Both the position numbers and the translations under genes were made by a program. A stretch of 64,000 nt of DNA, from positions 44,185 through 108,184 of the forward strand of contig NZ_JAOQKC010000012.1 in NCBI RefSeq assembly GCF_025567165.1, in the 5' to 3' direction. The notes beneath the pieces are model-generated. The model saw only the letters and a list, made by a program, of their open reading frames with translations. It was not told the DNA's origin and did no database searches. Shown in pieces: positions 21,558 through 30,942 of the stretch. This stretch comes from Laedolimicola ammoniilytica (GTDB lineage: Bacteria; Bacillota; Clostridia; Lachnospirales; Lachnospiraceae). The stretch's first letter is position 1, and each line of letters starts with the position of its first letter.

Positions 21558-22176
21558 GAAAAATATGGAGAAAATGGAAGCTGGCCGTGAATATCGCGCC
21601 ATGCAGATGGAAATTCGGGAATCAGACGAAGGAAAGCTTCTGGTAGAAGGGTATGCGACAACTTTTAATGAACCTTATACCTTATATGATGGCCGATATT
21701 ACAAAATCATCGAACAGATTGACTCACATGCTTTTGATGAGTGTGATATGTCAGACGTGATTATGCAGTATGACCATGAGGGCCGGGTATTCGCAAGAAA
21801 TAAGAATGGAACCCTGGAACTGTCTGTGGATGACAAAGGTCTGAAAATCAGAGCAAACCTTGGTGGCACGGAGATTGGTAAACAGCTGTATGAAGAGATT
21901 AAAGGCGGGTACACGGACAAGATGTCCTTTGGATTTACAGTAGGCGAGGACAAAAAGGAATATGTGATGGATTATGAAAATGATGTGGAAACATGTACCC
22001 GAACCATCACGAAGGTAAAGAAACTTTTTGATGTCAGCGCGGTGAGCCTTCCGGCCAACGACATGACGTCAATTAGTGCCCGAAGATTTTCTGACGGAGT
22101 GATCGAGAAAATCAAAGCGGAGAGACTGGAAAGGGCAAATAGAATCAAAAAAATTAAAATTATGATGGAGGTATAA
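21544..22176 (+). CDS. Prohead protease (HK97 family, S78)
   Basis: 210 residues from GTG at 21544. The fold markers VEGYATTFNE, IMQYDHEGRVFARN (catalytic His) and YTDKMSFGFTVGE (catalytic Ser) are present, as is FDVSAVSLPANDMTSISAR. It cleaves the capsid delta domain during maturation. The gene sits between portal and major capsid. Confidence 0.94.
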   Translation: MEQNKKNMEKMEAGREYRAMQMEIRESDEGKLLVEGYATTFNEPYTLYDGRYYKIIEQIDSHAFDECDMSDVIMQYDHEGRVFARNKNGTLELSVDDKGLKIRANLGGTEIGKQLYEEIKGGYTDKMSFGFTVGEDKKEYVMDYENDVETCTRTITKVKKLFDVSAVSLPANDMTSISARRFSDGVIEKIKAERLERANRIKKIKIMMEV

Positions 22177-22178
22177 CC

Positions 22179-23369
22179 ATGAAGAAAATCGAAGAAATGA
22201 CAGTAGAGGAGTTGAGAGCCCGGAGAGCGGAAATCCGTACCGAGCTGGAGAAGCCGGATGCGGATCTGGATGCTCTGGAGCAGGAGGCAGCTGCGATCTC
22301 TGAGAGAATGCAGGTTTTTGAGAAGGAAGAGCGCAGAAAAGGAATTGCGCAGGCTGTGGCCGAGGGCGCAGGGGAGCAGAGAGAAAACCCGATGAAGGAA
22401 GATGCCAGAACCGTCCGGGCGAATGAGTTTGTAAAGACTCATCGTATGTCGGTGAAGGTGGAGGAGACAAGAGCACTCTTGGTATCCGGCGGTAAGCTTG
22501 CGACGCCGACCGAAGTGTCCGGTATCAACGATAAGCAGGGAGCAAAGTATTCCAGTATCGTGGATATGGTCTCTATCGTAGATTGCGGCGGTATGGGAAA
22601 GAACCGTGTTGCCTACGAGAAGAAAGAGGCGGAAGCGGCCGATGCGCAGACAGAAGGTCAGAGTGCAACTACAAAAGAAGGTGAGTTTGGATATATTGAT
22701 ATTGCGCCAACATCGGTGGCGGTATTGGCACAGATCTCCAAGCAGGCCAAGAAGCAGAGTCCGCTGAACTATGCCGGAAAGGTGCAGGAACATGCGGTTG
22801 GCTCTCTGAGAAAAAAGACTTCTGCGTTGATTATCGAGGCTATGAAAGCTTCCGCACTGAATACCACAATCGATGCGACAGTGACTGGCGGAAAAGGCGT
22901 GATTGATGAGAAGACACTGCGTAAAATCACCCTGAATTATGGCGGTGATGAGTCTGTCATTGGAAATGCGGTGTTGTTTCTGAACAAGAATGATTTGATT
23001 GCGTTTGGAGACATCCGCGGAACCAATGAGAAGAAAGCAGTGTATGAGATTAATCCGGATCCGGAGAATCCGAATACCGGAATCATTAAGGATGGTGGAC
23101 TGTCTGTCAGATACTGCCTGAATAATAACCTGACTGCTTGCTCCGGAACCGCGCAGCAGGCAAGCTCCGGTGAGGATGTACTGACCATGTGTTATGGAAA
23201 TCCGAAGTGTTTTGAGCTGGATCTGTTCAGTGATTATGAGATTGCTGTGTCTGAGGACTTCGCGTTTGATAAGCTCATGGATACCATCCGTGGCGACGTG
23301 GAGCTCGGCGGCGACGTAGTTGTGCAGGACGGATTTGTCTTTGTAAAGATTCCGAAGAAAACAGCGTAG
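22179..23369 (+). CDS. Major capsid protein (HK97 fold)
   Basis: 396 residues. The N-terminal ~95 residues form a charged coiled-coil delta domain (VEELRARRAEIRTELEKPDA) expected to be removed by the S78 protease. The HK97 core follows, including IAPTSVAVLAQISKQAKKQS and the C-terminal FSDYEIAVSEDFAFDKLMDT. A clear ribosome binding site (ATGGAGG) precedes ATG 22179. Confidence 0.93.
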   Translation: MKKIEEMTVEELRARRAEIRTELEKPDADLDALEQEAAAISERMQVFEKEERRKGIAQAVAEGAGEQRENPMKEDARTVRANEFVKTHRMSVKVEETRALLVSGGKLATPTEVSGINDKQGAKYSSIVDMVSIVDCGGMGKNRVAYEKKEAEAADAQTEGQSATTKEGEFGYIDIAPTSVAVLAQISKQAKKQSPLNYAGKVQEHAVGSLRKKTSALIIEAMKASALNTTIDATVTGGKGVIDEKTLRKITLNYGGDESVIGNAVLFLNKNDLIAFGDIRGTNEKKAVYEINPDPENPNTGIIKDGGLSVRYCLNNNLTACSGTAQQASSGEDVLTMCYGNPKCFELDLFSDYEIAVSEDFAFDKLMDTIRGDVELGGDVVVQDGFVFVKIPKKTA

Positions 23370-23379
23370 GAGGTAAAGC

Positions 23380-23658
23380 ATGCTGAACAAGGTAAAGCTG
23401 GCGCTGCGGATCAAGACAGATGCATTCGACAGTGAGATTGAAGGACTGATTGCTGCGGCGCTGTCTGACCTTGCGTTGGCAGGTGCCAGCCAGCAGCAGG
23501 AGGACGATCCGTTGATTGTACGTGCTGTCATTACATACTGCAAAACCAACTTCGGAGCTCCGGATGAATATGACAGACTGAAGAAATCCTATGATGAACA
23601 GAAGGCACAGCTTATGATGGCAACAGGCTATACCGACTGGGGTGAATCAGATGGATAG
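23380..23658 (+). CDS. Head-tail connector (gp6-like)
   Basis: 92 residues starting MLNKVKLALRIKTDAFDSEI, with LIAAALSDLALAG and LIVRAVITYCKTNFG, the helical pattern of HK97 gp6-like connectors. Position right after the capsid supports this. Confidence 0.85.
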   Translation: MLNKVKLALRIKTDAFDSEIEGLIAAALSDLALAGASQQQEDDPLIVRAVITYCKTNFGAPDEYDRLKKSYDEQKAQLMMATGYTDWGESDG

Positions 23659-23953
23659 ATCAGAGATAGCGGTTCTGATAGGAAAAACTTATAAAGAAGA
23701 TGCTATTGGTCAGCGTATTGCGAGTGAAACCAAAAGAGAAGTGTTTTGCAGTATCGGGAGCATAAGCGGAAGTGAAAAGCTGGAAGCCGGCCGGAATGGA
23801 ATTACCGCGGAATACAAGCTGAGCATGTTTCAGCCTGATTACCAGGGAGAGGAAATTGTGGAGATTGCCGGACGCAGATATGCTGTGTATCGGACTTATC
23901 AGGCCAGAAATGACACGATGGAATTATACCTGGAGGTAAAAGCAGGCGCATGA
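23651..23953 (+). CDS. Head closure/head-tail joining protein
   Basis: 100 residues from ATG at 23651, overlapping the connector stop. A GTG three codons earlier at 23642 is an alternative. Beta-rich, with KREVFCSIGSISGSE and YKLSMFQPDYQGEEIVEIAG, matching small stopper proteins of siphophages. It ends in an ATGA overlap with the next gene. Confidence 0.8.
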   Translation: MDRSEIAVLIGKTYKEDAIGQRIASETKREVFCSIGSISGSEKLEAGRNGITAEYKLSMFQPDYQGEEIVEIAGRRYAVYRTYQARNDTMELYLEVKAGA

Positions 23954-24336
23954 AAGTAAAGGCAGATCAGCTGGCAGATGCGGTGATGGATGAACTGTTG
24001 GCATATAGCCAGGAAGTGACGGATGAGCTCAAAGAAGCTGTGACGGAAGTGACCGAACAATGCCTTGCAGATATTAAGCAGAAAGCACCGGTCAGGAAAG
24101 GAAAAAAGAGCGGGGCCTACAAGCGGGGCTGGAAGGCAAAGAAGGCATTTGAGAGCAAGGAGGATATCCGTTTTGTGATTCATAATCCAAAGGAATATCG
24201 GCTGGCGCATTTGCTGGAATTTGGTCATGCGAAGGTCAATGGCGGACGTGTACCGGGCTTCGCACATATTCTTCCGGCAGAGCAGAAAGCGGCGGTTGCG
24301 CTTGAAAACAAAGCAAAGGTGGCGGTGAAAAAATAA
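23950..24336 (+). CDS. HK97 gp10-like neck/tail completion protein
   Basis: 128 residues. APVRKGKKSGAYKRGWKAKK and HLLEFGHAKVNGGRVPGFAH are the hallmark pattern of the HK97-gp10 family. Joins head and tail. Overlaps the next start by one base. Confidence 0.9.
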   Translation: MKVKADQLADAVMDELLAYSQEVTDELKEAVTEVTEQCLADIKQKAPVRKGKKSGAYKRGWKAKKAFESKEDIRFVIHNPKEYRLAHLLEFGHAKVNGGRVPGFAHILPAEQKAAVALENKAKVAVKK

Positions 24337-24647
24337 TGGAATTACAGGAATTGAAGGAAAAACTGGAACAGACCGGCTTTCCGGTTGCGTATTATTCGTT
24401 CCCGGAAAATGAAGCTCCGCCGCTGCCATTTATCTGCTACCTGGTAACGGGAAGCGATAATTTTGCTGCAGATGGCGTAGTTTATGACAAGGCACTGCAG
24501 ATTCAGATTGAACTGTATACACGGGGAAAAGATTTGCAGGCGGAGGAGAGTGTGGAGGTAGCACTGTCCGAATTTGTATGGAACAAGACAGAAAGTTATA
24601 TTGATTCAGAAAAATGCTATCAGATAGCGTATGAAATTGAGGTGTAA
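24336..24647 (+). CDS. Tail completion/terminator-type protein
   Basis: 103 residues starting MELQELKEKLEQTGFPVAYY. APPLPFICYLVTGSDNFAAD followed by YDKALQIQIELYTRGKD is typical of the small tail terminator proteins that lie before the major tail protein. Confidence 0.78.
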   Translation: MELQELKEKLEQTGFPVAYYSFPENEAPPLPFICYLVTGSDNFAADGVVYDKALQIQIELYTRGKDLQAEESVEVALSEFVWNKTESYIDSEKCYQIAYEIEV

Positions 24648-24652
24648 AGAGT

Positions 24653-25216
24653 ATGAGCAATAAAGAGAACAAAGTTCAGTTCAATCTGAAGAATGTGCAT
24701 TATGCGATCCTGACACCGGGTGATACCCCCGAATGGAGCACACCGGTGAAGGTTCCCGGGGCCGTGACATTGACTCTGGATCCGAGTGGTGATGTGACCC
24801 CGTTTTATGCAGACGGCGTTATTTTCTATAATTCTGTGGCAAATAACGGATATACCGGAACACTGGAAATGGCAAGATTCCCGGATAAGATGCAGCAGGA
24901 AGTATGGAAGATGGAACTGGGGGATACAGATAAGGTTCTGGTTGAGAATGCCAATGTAGAACCCAGTTCTTTTGCATTACTGTATCAGATTGATGGAGAC
25001 AAGGATAACCAGTATTACTGTCTCTATAACTGTACAGCGGCGCGTCCGGGCGTTGGTAGTACGACCAATACAGAATCCAAGACGCCGCAGACACAGAGTG
25101 CGTCTATTTCTGCAGCGCCGCTGGAAGACGGCAGAGTCCTGGCCAGAACGACAGCAGACACTCCGGCGGAGACCAAGACAGGATGGTTTACGAAGGTGTT
25201 TGAGCGGGAGGTATAA
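24653..25216 (+). CDS. Major tail protein
   Basis: 187 residues. NVHYAILTPGDTPEWSTPVK, PGAVTLTLDPSGDVTPFYAD and EMARFPDKMQQEVWKMELG are typical of the phi13-type major tail tube family. Followed by the two-frame chaperone and tape measure as expected. Confidence 0.92.
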   Translation: MSNKENKVQFNLKNVHYAILTPGDTPEWSTPVKVPGAVTLTLDPSGDVTPFYADGVIFYNSVANNGYTGTLEMARFPDKMQQEVWKMELGDTDKVLVENANVEPSSFALLYQIDGDKDNQYYCLYNCTAARPGVGSTTNTESKTPQTQSASISAAPLEDGRVLARTTADTPAETKTGWFTKVFEREV

Positions 25217-25219
25217 AGG

Positions 25220-25600
25220 ATGGAGAGAACGATCACAGTTGATGGAAAAGAAGTGAAAATGAGGGCTTCGGCCCTCATCCCGCGGTTATACCGATTCAAA
25301 TTCGGAAGAGACATGATTCGCGATCTGGCGCAGCTGAAGAAAAATTTTGAAGCTGTGACGAAGGACATGGGAGACGCTTCGGAAGATGAAAAAAAGGAAG
25401 CTCAGCTGACAGTAATGGATTTGACCGTGTTCGAAAACACGGCCTGGTTGATGGCAAAGCATGCAGATGCCAATATCCCGGACGATCCGGATGAATGGCT
25501 GCAGGGCTTTGAGATGTTTTCCATCTATGAAGTCCTTCCGCAGATTCTGGAACTGTGGGAAGGAACGAACAGAACCACGGCAATTTCTAAAAAAAAATGA
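25220..25600 (+). CDS. Tail assembly chaperone (G-like)
   Basis: 126 residues starting MERTITVDGKEVKMRASALI. PRLYRFKFGRDMIRDLAQL and DPDEWLQGFEMFSIYEVLPQ match the siphophage tail chaperone. It ends at TGA immediately after nine A residues, the slippery site for making a longer GT-like form with the 25597-25794 frame. Confidence 0.88.
   Translation: MERTITVDGKEVKMRASALIPRLYRFKFGRDMIRDLAQLKKNFEAVTKDMGDASEDEKKEAQLTVMDLTVFENTAWLMAKHADANIPDDPDEWLQGFEMFSIYEVLPQILELWEGTNRTTAISKKK
25588..25597 (+). other. Programmed -1 frameshift site (A-run)
   Basis: Nine A residues end one base before the zero-frame TGA (25598-25600). A -1 slip continues in the frame of 25597-25794, giving the fusion usual for tail chaperones. 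Reinitiation at the ATGA overlap is the alternative. Confidence 0.65.
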
Positions 25601-25794
25601 GGCCTACGGTGCGTGAAAGCACCGGGGCTATTTTTATGCTGCGGTGCGCTCAGCTGGGGCTTCATACGGAGGACCTGGCGCAGATGTCAATGGGAATGGT
25701 TTATGACATGCTGATAGAACGCGGGAATGACCAAGAGGAATATCCGATTCAGGCTACACAGGAAGATATCTATGCATTCTTCGGGAAGGGGTGA
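25597..25794 (+). CDS. Tail assembly chaperone, downstream (T-like) part
   Basis: 65 codons in the -1 frame starting at the ATGA overlap: STGAIFMLRCAQLGLHTEDL, MSMGMVYDMLIERGN. Together with the 25220 gene this is the T extension that interacts with the tape measure protein. Probably made mainly by frameshifting on the A-run. Confidence 0.8.
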   Translation: MRPTVRESTGAIFMLRCAQLGLHTEDLAQMSMGMVYDMLIERGNDQEEYPIQATQEDIYAFFGKG

Positions 25795-28118
25795 GCGAAG
25801 TGGCAGCAGGAAGAATCAAAGGAATAACGGTTGAGATAGGCGGAGATACGACAGGTCTGTCGAAAGCGCTGCAGTCTGTAAATAAACAGATACGGGATAC
25901 GAAAGGCGATTTGCGGGATGTGGAACGGCTGTTAAAGCTGGATCCGGGAAATACAGAACTGCTGGCACAGAAACAGCGTCTTCTGGGGAATGAAATAGCC
26001 TCGACAAATGACAAGCTACAGACCTTACGTACAGCGGCGGAGCAGGCCAATGAGGCTCTGGCCAAGGGCGATATATCGCAGGAACAGTATGATGGACTCC
26101 AGCGGGAAATTGCAGAAACGGAGCAGCAGCTAAAGGAGCTGGAGAAAACAGCAAAAGAATTTGGCAATGTGCTTTCACAGCAGTTCAAAGTAGCTGGGGA
26201 AAAGATGAAGGAAGTCGGAGACAAGGTCTCTGATGTGGGAACCAAGATGCTTCCTGCGACAGCTGCGATTGCAGGAATTGGAACGGCGGCAGTAAAAACG
26301 ACTGCGGATTTTGATTCCGCAATGTCCAAGGTTCGAGCGTTGTCCGGAGCAGGTGAAGAGGATTTCCAGAAGTTAAGAGATACAGCACTGGAAATGGGTG
26401 AGAAGACGGCCTTCTCTGCAAGTGAAGCGGCGGATGCATTGGGCTACATGGCTCTGGCCGGATGGGATGCGGAAAAGTCCACAAAGGCGCTTCCGGGAGT
26501 GCTGAATCTGGCAGCAGCGTCAGGTATGGATTTGGCGAAGGCGTCCGATATGGTAACGGATTATCTGTCAGCATTCGGCATGGAGGCCGATAAGGCAGCT
26601 TATCTCAGTGACATCCTTGCATATGCCCAGGCCAACAGTAATACCAGCGCAGAACAGCTGGGAGATGCTTATAAGAATTGCGCGGCGAATCTCCATGCAG
26701 CCGGTCAGGATGTGGAGACGGTGACGAGCCTTCTGGAAGCTATGGCGAACCAGGGAACCAAAGGCGGAGAAGCTGGTACTGCGCTGGCAGCCATCATGCG
26801 TGATATCACTCAGAAAATGGATAAGGGCGCAATCAAGATTGGAAAGACAACGGTTGCAGTACAGGATGCAAGCGGAAATTTCCGAGACCTTACAGATATT
26901 TTGAAAGATGTGGAGAGGGCAACTGATGGACTTGGAAGCGCGGAGAAAGCTGCAGCCTTGTCCGCAACCTTTACTTCGGACTCTACAAAGGGACTGAACC
27001 AGATCTTCACGGAAGGTGTAGACACCATAGCCGGATATGAGGAGGCTTTGCGCGGCAGCCTGGGAACCGCCAGTGAACAGGCGGACGTCATGCTGGACAA
27101 CCTGAACGGCCAGCTGACGCTGCTGAAATCCGCGGTAGAAGGAGCGGCAATCTCCATAGGAGAGACCCTGACACCTATGATATCGAAGCTGGTGAAATGG
27201 ATTCAGAACATGGTGGATTGGTTCAATGGACTGGATGACAGTCAGAAAAATATGATTGTAACGATCGGACTGGTGGTAGCGGCCATTGGCCCGCTGTTGA
27301 TCATCATTGGAAAAGTGATATCGCTATGTGGAACGGTGTCAACTGCAATGAGCTTTCTGGCCGCGAATCCGATTGTACTGCTGATTGCCGGCATAGCGTT
27401 ACTGGTAGCAGCGCTGGTTGGACTGGTGGGAAAAGTAGCGCAAAGCGGGGATGAGATGCAGAACAGGTTGCAGCAGTTCGATGATTTTCTGCAGGGAATT
27501 TTTGCGCGAGACTGGACGCAGGTGTTTGGCCCGGTGCTTGGGACAGCGTTGAATGCATTTTTGGCCAACGTGAGCAATGTCTGGAACGCTGCCAAACAGA
27601 TCCTGGATGGCATTATAAATTTTATACGCGGAGTATTCACCGGAGACTGGGAGCGGGCCTGGACAGGGTTGCGTCAAATTGTTTCGGGTGTGTTCGGAGG
27701 CCTGGGAGCTATCGTGAAAGTACCGCTTAATGGCGTGATTGCCATGCTGAACGGAATGTTGGAAGGCGTGAACTGGGTGATCCGGAAAATCAATGGAATA
27801 TCTTTTAAAAATCCGTTTACAGGAAAAAGATATGATTTTAATCTTCCGACAATCGGGAATGTACCTTACCTTGCGAAAGGTGGAGTTCTGTCGCAGGGAA
27901 GCGCAGTGGTAGGTGAGGCTGGACCGGAACTGCTGACGATGACCGGAAGCAGCGCGGTAGTGCAGCCGCTTACCAAGGCAACGACGAATAATAGTTATAT
28001 GGGCGGTTTGACGGTAAATGTGTATGGGGCGCCTGGACAGAGTGAGGAGGAACTTGCTGAACTGGTGGCTGAAAAGATTCAGGATGATGTGGACAAGAAG
28101 GGAGCTGTGTTTGCATGA
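25791..28118 (+). CDS. Tape measure protein
   Basis: 775 residues from GTG at 25791 (GTGA overlap). A long N-terminal coiled coil (about 20-140) is followed by a TP901-type core (DFDSAMSKVRALSGAGEEDF, GEKTAFSASEAADALGYMAL). Strongly hydrophobic helices follow (MIVTIGLVVAAIGPLLIIIG, ANPIVLLIAGIALLVAALVG), then a C-terminal Gly-rich segment (AKGGVLSQGSAVVGEAGPEL). It sets tail length and forms a channel through the membrane. Confidence 0.95.
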   Translation: MSEVAAGRIKGITVEIGGDTTGLSKALQSVNKQIRDTKGDLRDVERLLKLDPGNTELLAQKQRLLGNEIASTNDKLQTLRTAAEQANEALAKGDISQEQYDGLQREIAETEQQLKELEKTAKEFGNVLSQQFKVAGEKMKEVGDKVSDVGTKMLPATAAIAGIGTAAVKTTADFDSAMSKVRALSGAGEEDFQKLRDTALEMGEKTAFSASEAADALGYMALAGWDAEKSTKALPGVLNLAAASGMDLAKASDMVTDYLSAFGMEADKAAYLSDILAYAQANSNTSAEQLGDAYKNCAANLHAAGQDVETVTSLLEAMANQGTKGGEAGTALAAIMRDITQKMDKGAIKIGKTTVAVQDASGNFRDLTDILKDVERATDGLGSAEKAAALSATFTSDSTKGLNQIFTEGVDTIAGYEEALRGSLGTASEQADVMLDNLNGQLTLLKSAVEGAAISIGETLTPMISKLVKWIQNMVDWFNGLDDSQKNMIVTIGLVVAAIGPLLIIIGKVISLCGTVSTAMSFLAANPIVLLIAGIALLVAALVGLVGKVAQSGDEMQNRLQQFDDFLQGIFARDWTQVFGPVLGTALNAFLANVSNVWNAAKQILDGIINFIRGVFTGDWERAWTGLRQIVSGVFGGLGAIVKVPLNGVIAMLNGMLEGVNWVIRKINGISFKNPFTGKRYDFNLPTIGNVPYLAKGGVLSQGSAVVGEAGPELLTMTGSSAVVQPLTKATTNNSYMGGLTVNVYGAPGQSEEELAELVAEKIQDDVDKKGAVFA

Positions 28119-28819
28119 CAGGATATCTGGTATTTGGCGGAAAGTGCAGCAAAGATTTTGGAATCTATGTGTCCGGAAGTGGGACATTTAATGCTCCGGA
28201 AAGAGATGTGGAGAGAATCGAGATCCCAGGAAGGAATGGGGAGCTTGTCATAGACAGCGGGCGATTTAAAAATGAATCCGTGTCATATCCGGCATTTATC
28301 CGGACTGCGTTTCGAAGCAGCGCCGACGCAGCCAGAGAATGGCTGCTGTCTTATCCGGGTTATAGACGCCTGGAGGACAGCTACAATCCGGAGTATTTTC
28401 GGGTGGCGAGTTTTACGGGACCACTGGATTTTGATACCCGATTCCTGAATCTATCCGGAGAGTGTGAACTGACATTTAACTGCAAGCCGCAGAGGTATCT
28501 GCTCAAAGGAGAACAGATCCTGTCGGGAAATGAGGCCATGGAACTGTACAATCCAACCGGATTTGCAGCGAAGCCGCTCATCCGCGTGTATGGGAGCAAG
28601 GGCACGCTGCTGGCCGGTGGGATGCAGATGCAGCTGAAAACGATTGACGGGTATGTGGATATAGACTGCGAGACAGAAAATGCATACAAGGGTACAGAGA
28701 ACTGCAATGCCAATATTTATGCTCCCACGTTTCCAGAGCTTCCTGAGGGGAAAACGACAGTAAGCTTTGAAGGAAATATTGAAAAGATTGAGATCAAGCC
28801 GAGGTGGTGGACGATATGA
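28115..28819 (+). CDS. Distal tail protein (Dit)
   Basis: 234 residues starting MTGYLVFGGKCSKDFGIYVS. PERDVERIEIPGRNGELVID and LSGECELTFNCKPQRYLLKG are typical of Dit/phage tail family proteins that form the hub between tail tube and baseplate. ATGA-coupled on both sides. Confidence 0.9.
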   Translation: MTGYLVFGGKCSKDFGIYVSGSGTFNAPERDVERIEIPGRNGELVIDSGRFKNESVSYPAFIRTAFRSSADAAREWLLSYPGYRRLEDSYNPEYFRVASFTGPLDFDTRFLNLSGECELTFNCKPQRYLLKGEQILSGNEAMELYNPTGFAAKPLIRVYGSKGTLLAGGMQMQLKTIDGYVDIDCETENAYKGTENCNANIYAPTFPELPEGKTTVSFEGNIEKIEIKPRWWTI

Positions 28820-30942
28820 TACCTATATTATATGAACCGAAAACAAAAAAATTTGATAGCAATGGAATAGGGAGGCTGTCGGATGCAGTCTCCTGTACTG
28901 TGACGGAGGCCAGAAACGGGGAATATGAGCTTGAAGTACAGTATCCGATTACCGGAGCGTATTACGAAGAGATTAAGCTGGCATCCGTGATTTTGGCACA
29001 GCCCGGAGATGGACGCGAGGCGCAGCCGTTTAGCGTTTACAAGATTTCAAGGCCAATCCGCGGGATTGTGACGGTATATGCACAGCATATCAGCTATCAG
29101 ATGTCATATATTCCGTGTACGCCTTTCAAAGCGAACAGTGTTACAGATGCGCTTGCGGGACTGAAAAATAACGCTGCGGAAGAGTGTCCGTATGAATTCT
29201 GGACAGATAAAACGACAGGAGGAAATTTTGAAGTAACGGTACCCAGCAGCATACGCTCCAGATTGGGCGGAGTAGAGGGCTCTATCCTGGATGTATATGG
29301 CGGGGAATATGAATTTGACATGTTTACAGTGCGGCTCTGGAAAGCTCGGGGAGCGGACAAGGGAGTGACATTGAAGTATGGGAAGAATATCACCGATTTG
29401 AAGCAGGAAGAGGCCATATCGAACACGATCACCGGCATCTATCCGTATTGGACAGATGGTCAGGGAAAGCTGGTGACATTGCCGGAAAAGATCCTGACAT
29501 CAGATACGGCGGAGAAATTTCCTTACCCCAGAACCATACCGGTAGATCTCACGTCAGATTTTGAGGAACAGCCGGATGTAGATGCTCTGCGAGAGGCAGC
29601 GTATGCCTACATGAACAGCCACGATATAGGAGTACCGACAGTCAGCATTGATGTGTCTTTTTATCCCATAGAGCAGGCAGAAGGGGAAAGCATGGCACAG
29701 CTGCAGGCAGTACAGTTGTGCGATACTGTGACGGTAGAATATGAAAAGCTCGGAGTAAAGGCGACTGCAAAGGTAATCAAGACAATCTATAATGTCCTGA
29801 AAGAAAAATATGACAGTATTGAAATCGGAGAAGCGAGGACTTCACTGGCAGATACAGTGGCAGCACAGAAAAAGCAGCTGGCAGAGGTGGCATCTCCCGG
29901 TTTCCTGGATGCGGCCATTGCCAATGCGACCGGCTGGATTACCGGAGTGAACGGCGGATATGTAGTTATGCATAAGAACGCGGAGGGACAGCCCTATGAG
30001 ATTTTAATAATGGATACACCGGATATCGAGACGGCCACAAAGGTTTGGAGATGGAACCAGAACGGATGGGGATATAGCTCTAATGGGTATGCAGGTCCGT
30101 ATAAGCTGGCAGCTACGATTGACGGAGCCCTGGTGGCGGATTTCATTACGGCCGGAACCATGCTGGCCAACCGGATCAGCGGAGGAACATTGACCCTCGG
30201 GGGAAACGGGAATGGAAATGGCGTGTGTCGGGTGCTGGATGCAAATGGAAAGACAGTTGTTACGTTGAATAACGGGGGCTGCGTTATTAATGGTGGAAAG
30301 CTTGACCTCGATAATGTTGCACAGTGGTTTGCAGGGGTGAAAGTATCGGATGGTGACGAAGTAACTGCATCGGTGGTTCCTGGCGGTGCATGGGCCTATA
30401 ATGTATATAATGAATATTCGGCCATAGAACCGGCAATGGTACATGCGGGAACGATGTCAGGCAACACACCAGAAAGTGGATTTTCGCCGAAAGCGATGCT
30501 TAACTGTAATGGAAGCATCGTTTCAACCTACGCGTACGAACATACAGATTCAGGGAGTCCCAATATGGTGGTATGGACTAATGGATTGTTTTTACGTTCT
30601 GCATCATCCAGCAGAAGATACAAGGAAGATATTACGGAAGATATACCTGATAGTATGAATCCGGATAAATTGTATGAAATCCCTGTAAAGGTGTTCAAAT
30701 ATAAAAAAGGATATTTACATGAGGGCGACAGGAATGAAGGACGGGATAGAATAGGCCTGATTGTGGAGGATGTAGAAGAAATTTATCCGGATGCGGTGAA
30801 CTATGATGAAAATGGCGAGCCTGAAATGTGGAATGACCAAATTTTGATTCCGGCGATGTTGAAATTAATACAGGAACAGAATAAGCGTTTAAGAAAATTA
30901 GAGGAAGCGGTGACAGGAACTGTAAGGGAGGAAAAGGCATGA
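28816..30942 (+). CDS. Tail-associated protein (Tal-like) with C-terminal S74 chaperone domain
   Basis: 708 residues. ATG at 28816 has AGGTGG eight bases upstream, and in-frame GTGs at 28804/28807 are alternatives. The N-terminal ~370 residues are a prophage endopeptidase-tail (gp27-like) hub (ARNGEYELEVQYPITGAYYE, KLGVKATAKVIKTIYNVLKE). A beta-rich stalk leads to a C-terminal intramolecular-chaperone domain (SSSRRYKEDITEDIPDS...RIGLIVEDVEEIYPD), the peptidase S74 signature. It normally cleaves itself off after trimer folding. Confidence 0.9.
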   Translation: MIPILYEPKTKKFDSNGIGRLSDAVSCTVTEARNGEYELEVQYPITGAYYEEIKLASVILAQPGDGREAQPFSVYKISRPIRGIVTVYAQHISYQMSYIPCTPFKANSVTDALAGLKNNAAEECPYEFWTDKTTGGNFEVTVPSSIRSRLGGVEGSILDVYGGEYEFDMFTVRLWKARGADKGVTLKYGKNITDLKQEEAISNTITGIYPYWTDGQGKLVTLPEKILTSDTAEKFPYPRTIPVDLTSDFEEQPDVDALREAAYAYMNSHDIGVPTVSIDVSFYPIEQAEGESMAQLQAVQLCDTVTVEYEKLGVKATAKVIKTIYNVLKEKYDSIEIGEARTSLADTVAAQKKQLAEVASPGFLDAAIANATGWITGVNGGYVVMHKNAEGQPYEILIMDTPDIETATKVWRWNQNGWGYSSNGYAGPYKLAATIDGALVADFITAGTMLANRISGGTLTLGGNGNGNGVCRVLDANGKTVVTLNNGGCVINGGKLDLDNVAQWFAGVKVSDGDEVTASVVPGGAWAYNVYNEYSAIEPAMVHAGTMSGNTPESGFSPKAMLNCNGSIVSTYAYEHTDSGSPNMVVWTNGLFLRSASSSRRYKEDITEDIPDSMNPDKLYEIPVKVFKYKKGYLHEGDRNEGRDRIGLIVEDVEEIYPDAVNYDENGEPEMWNDQILIPAMLKLIQEQNKRLRKLEEAVTGTVREEKA

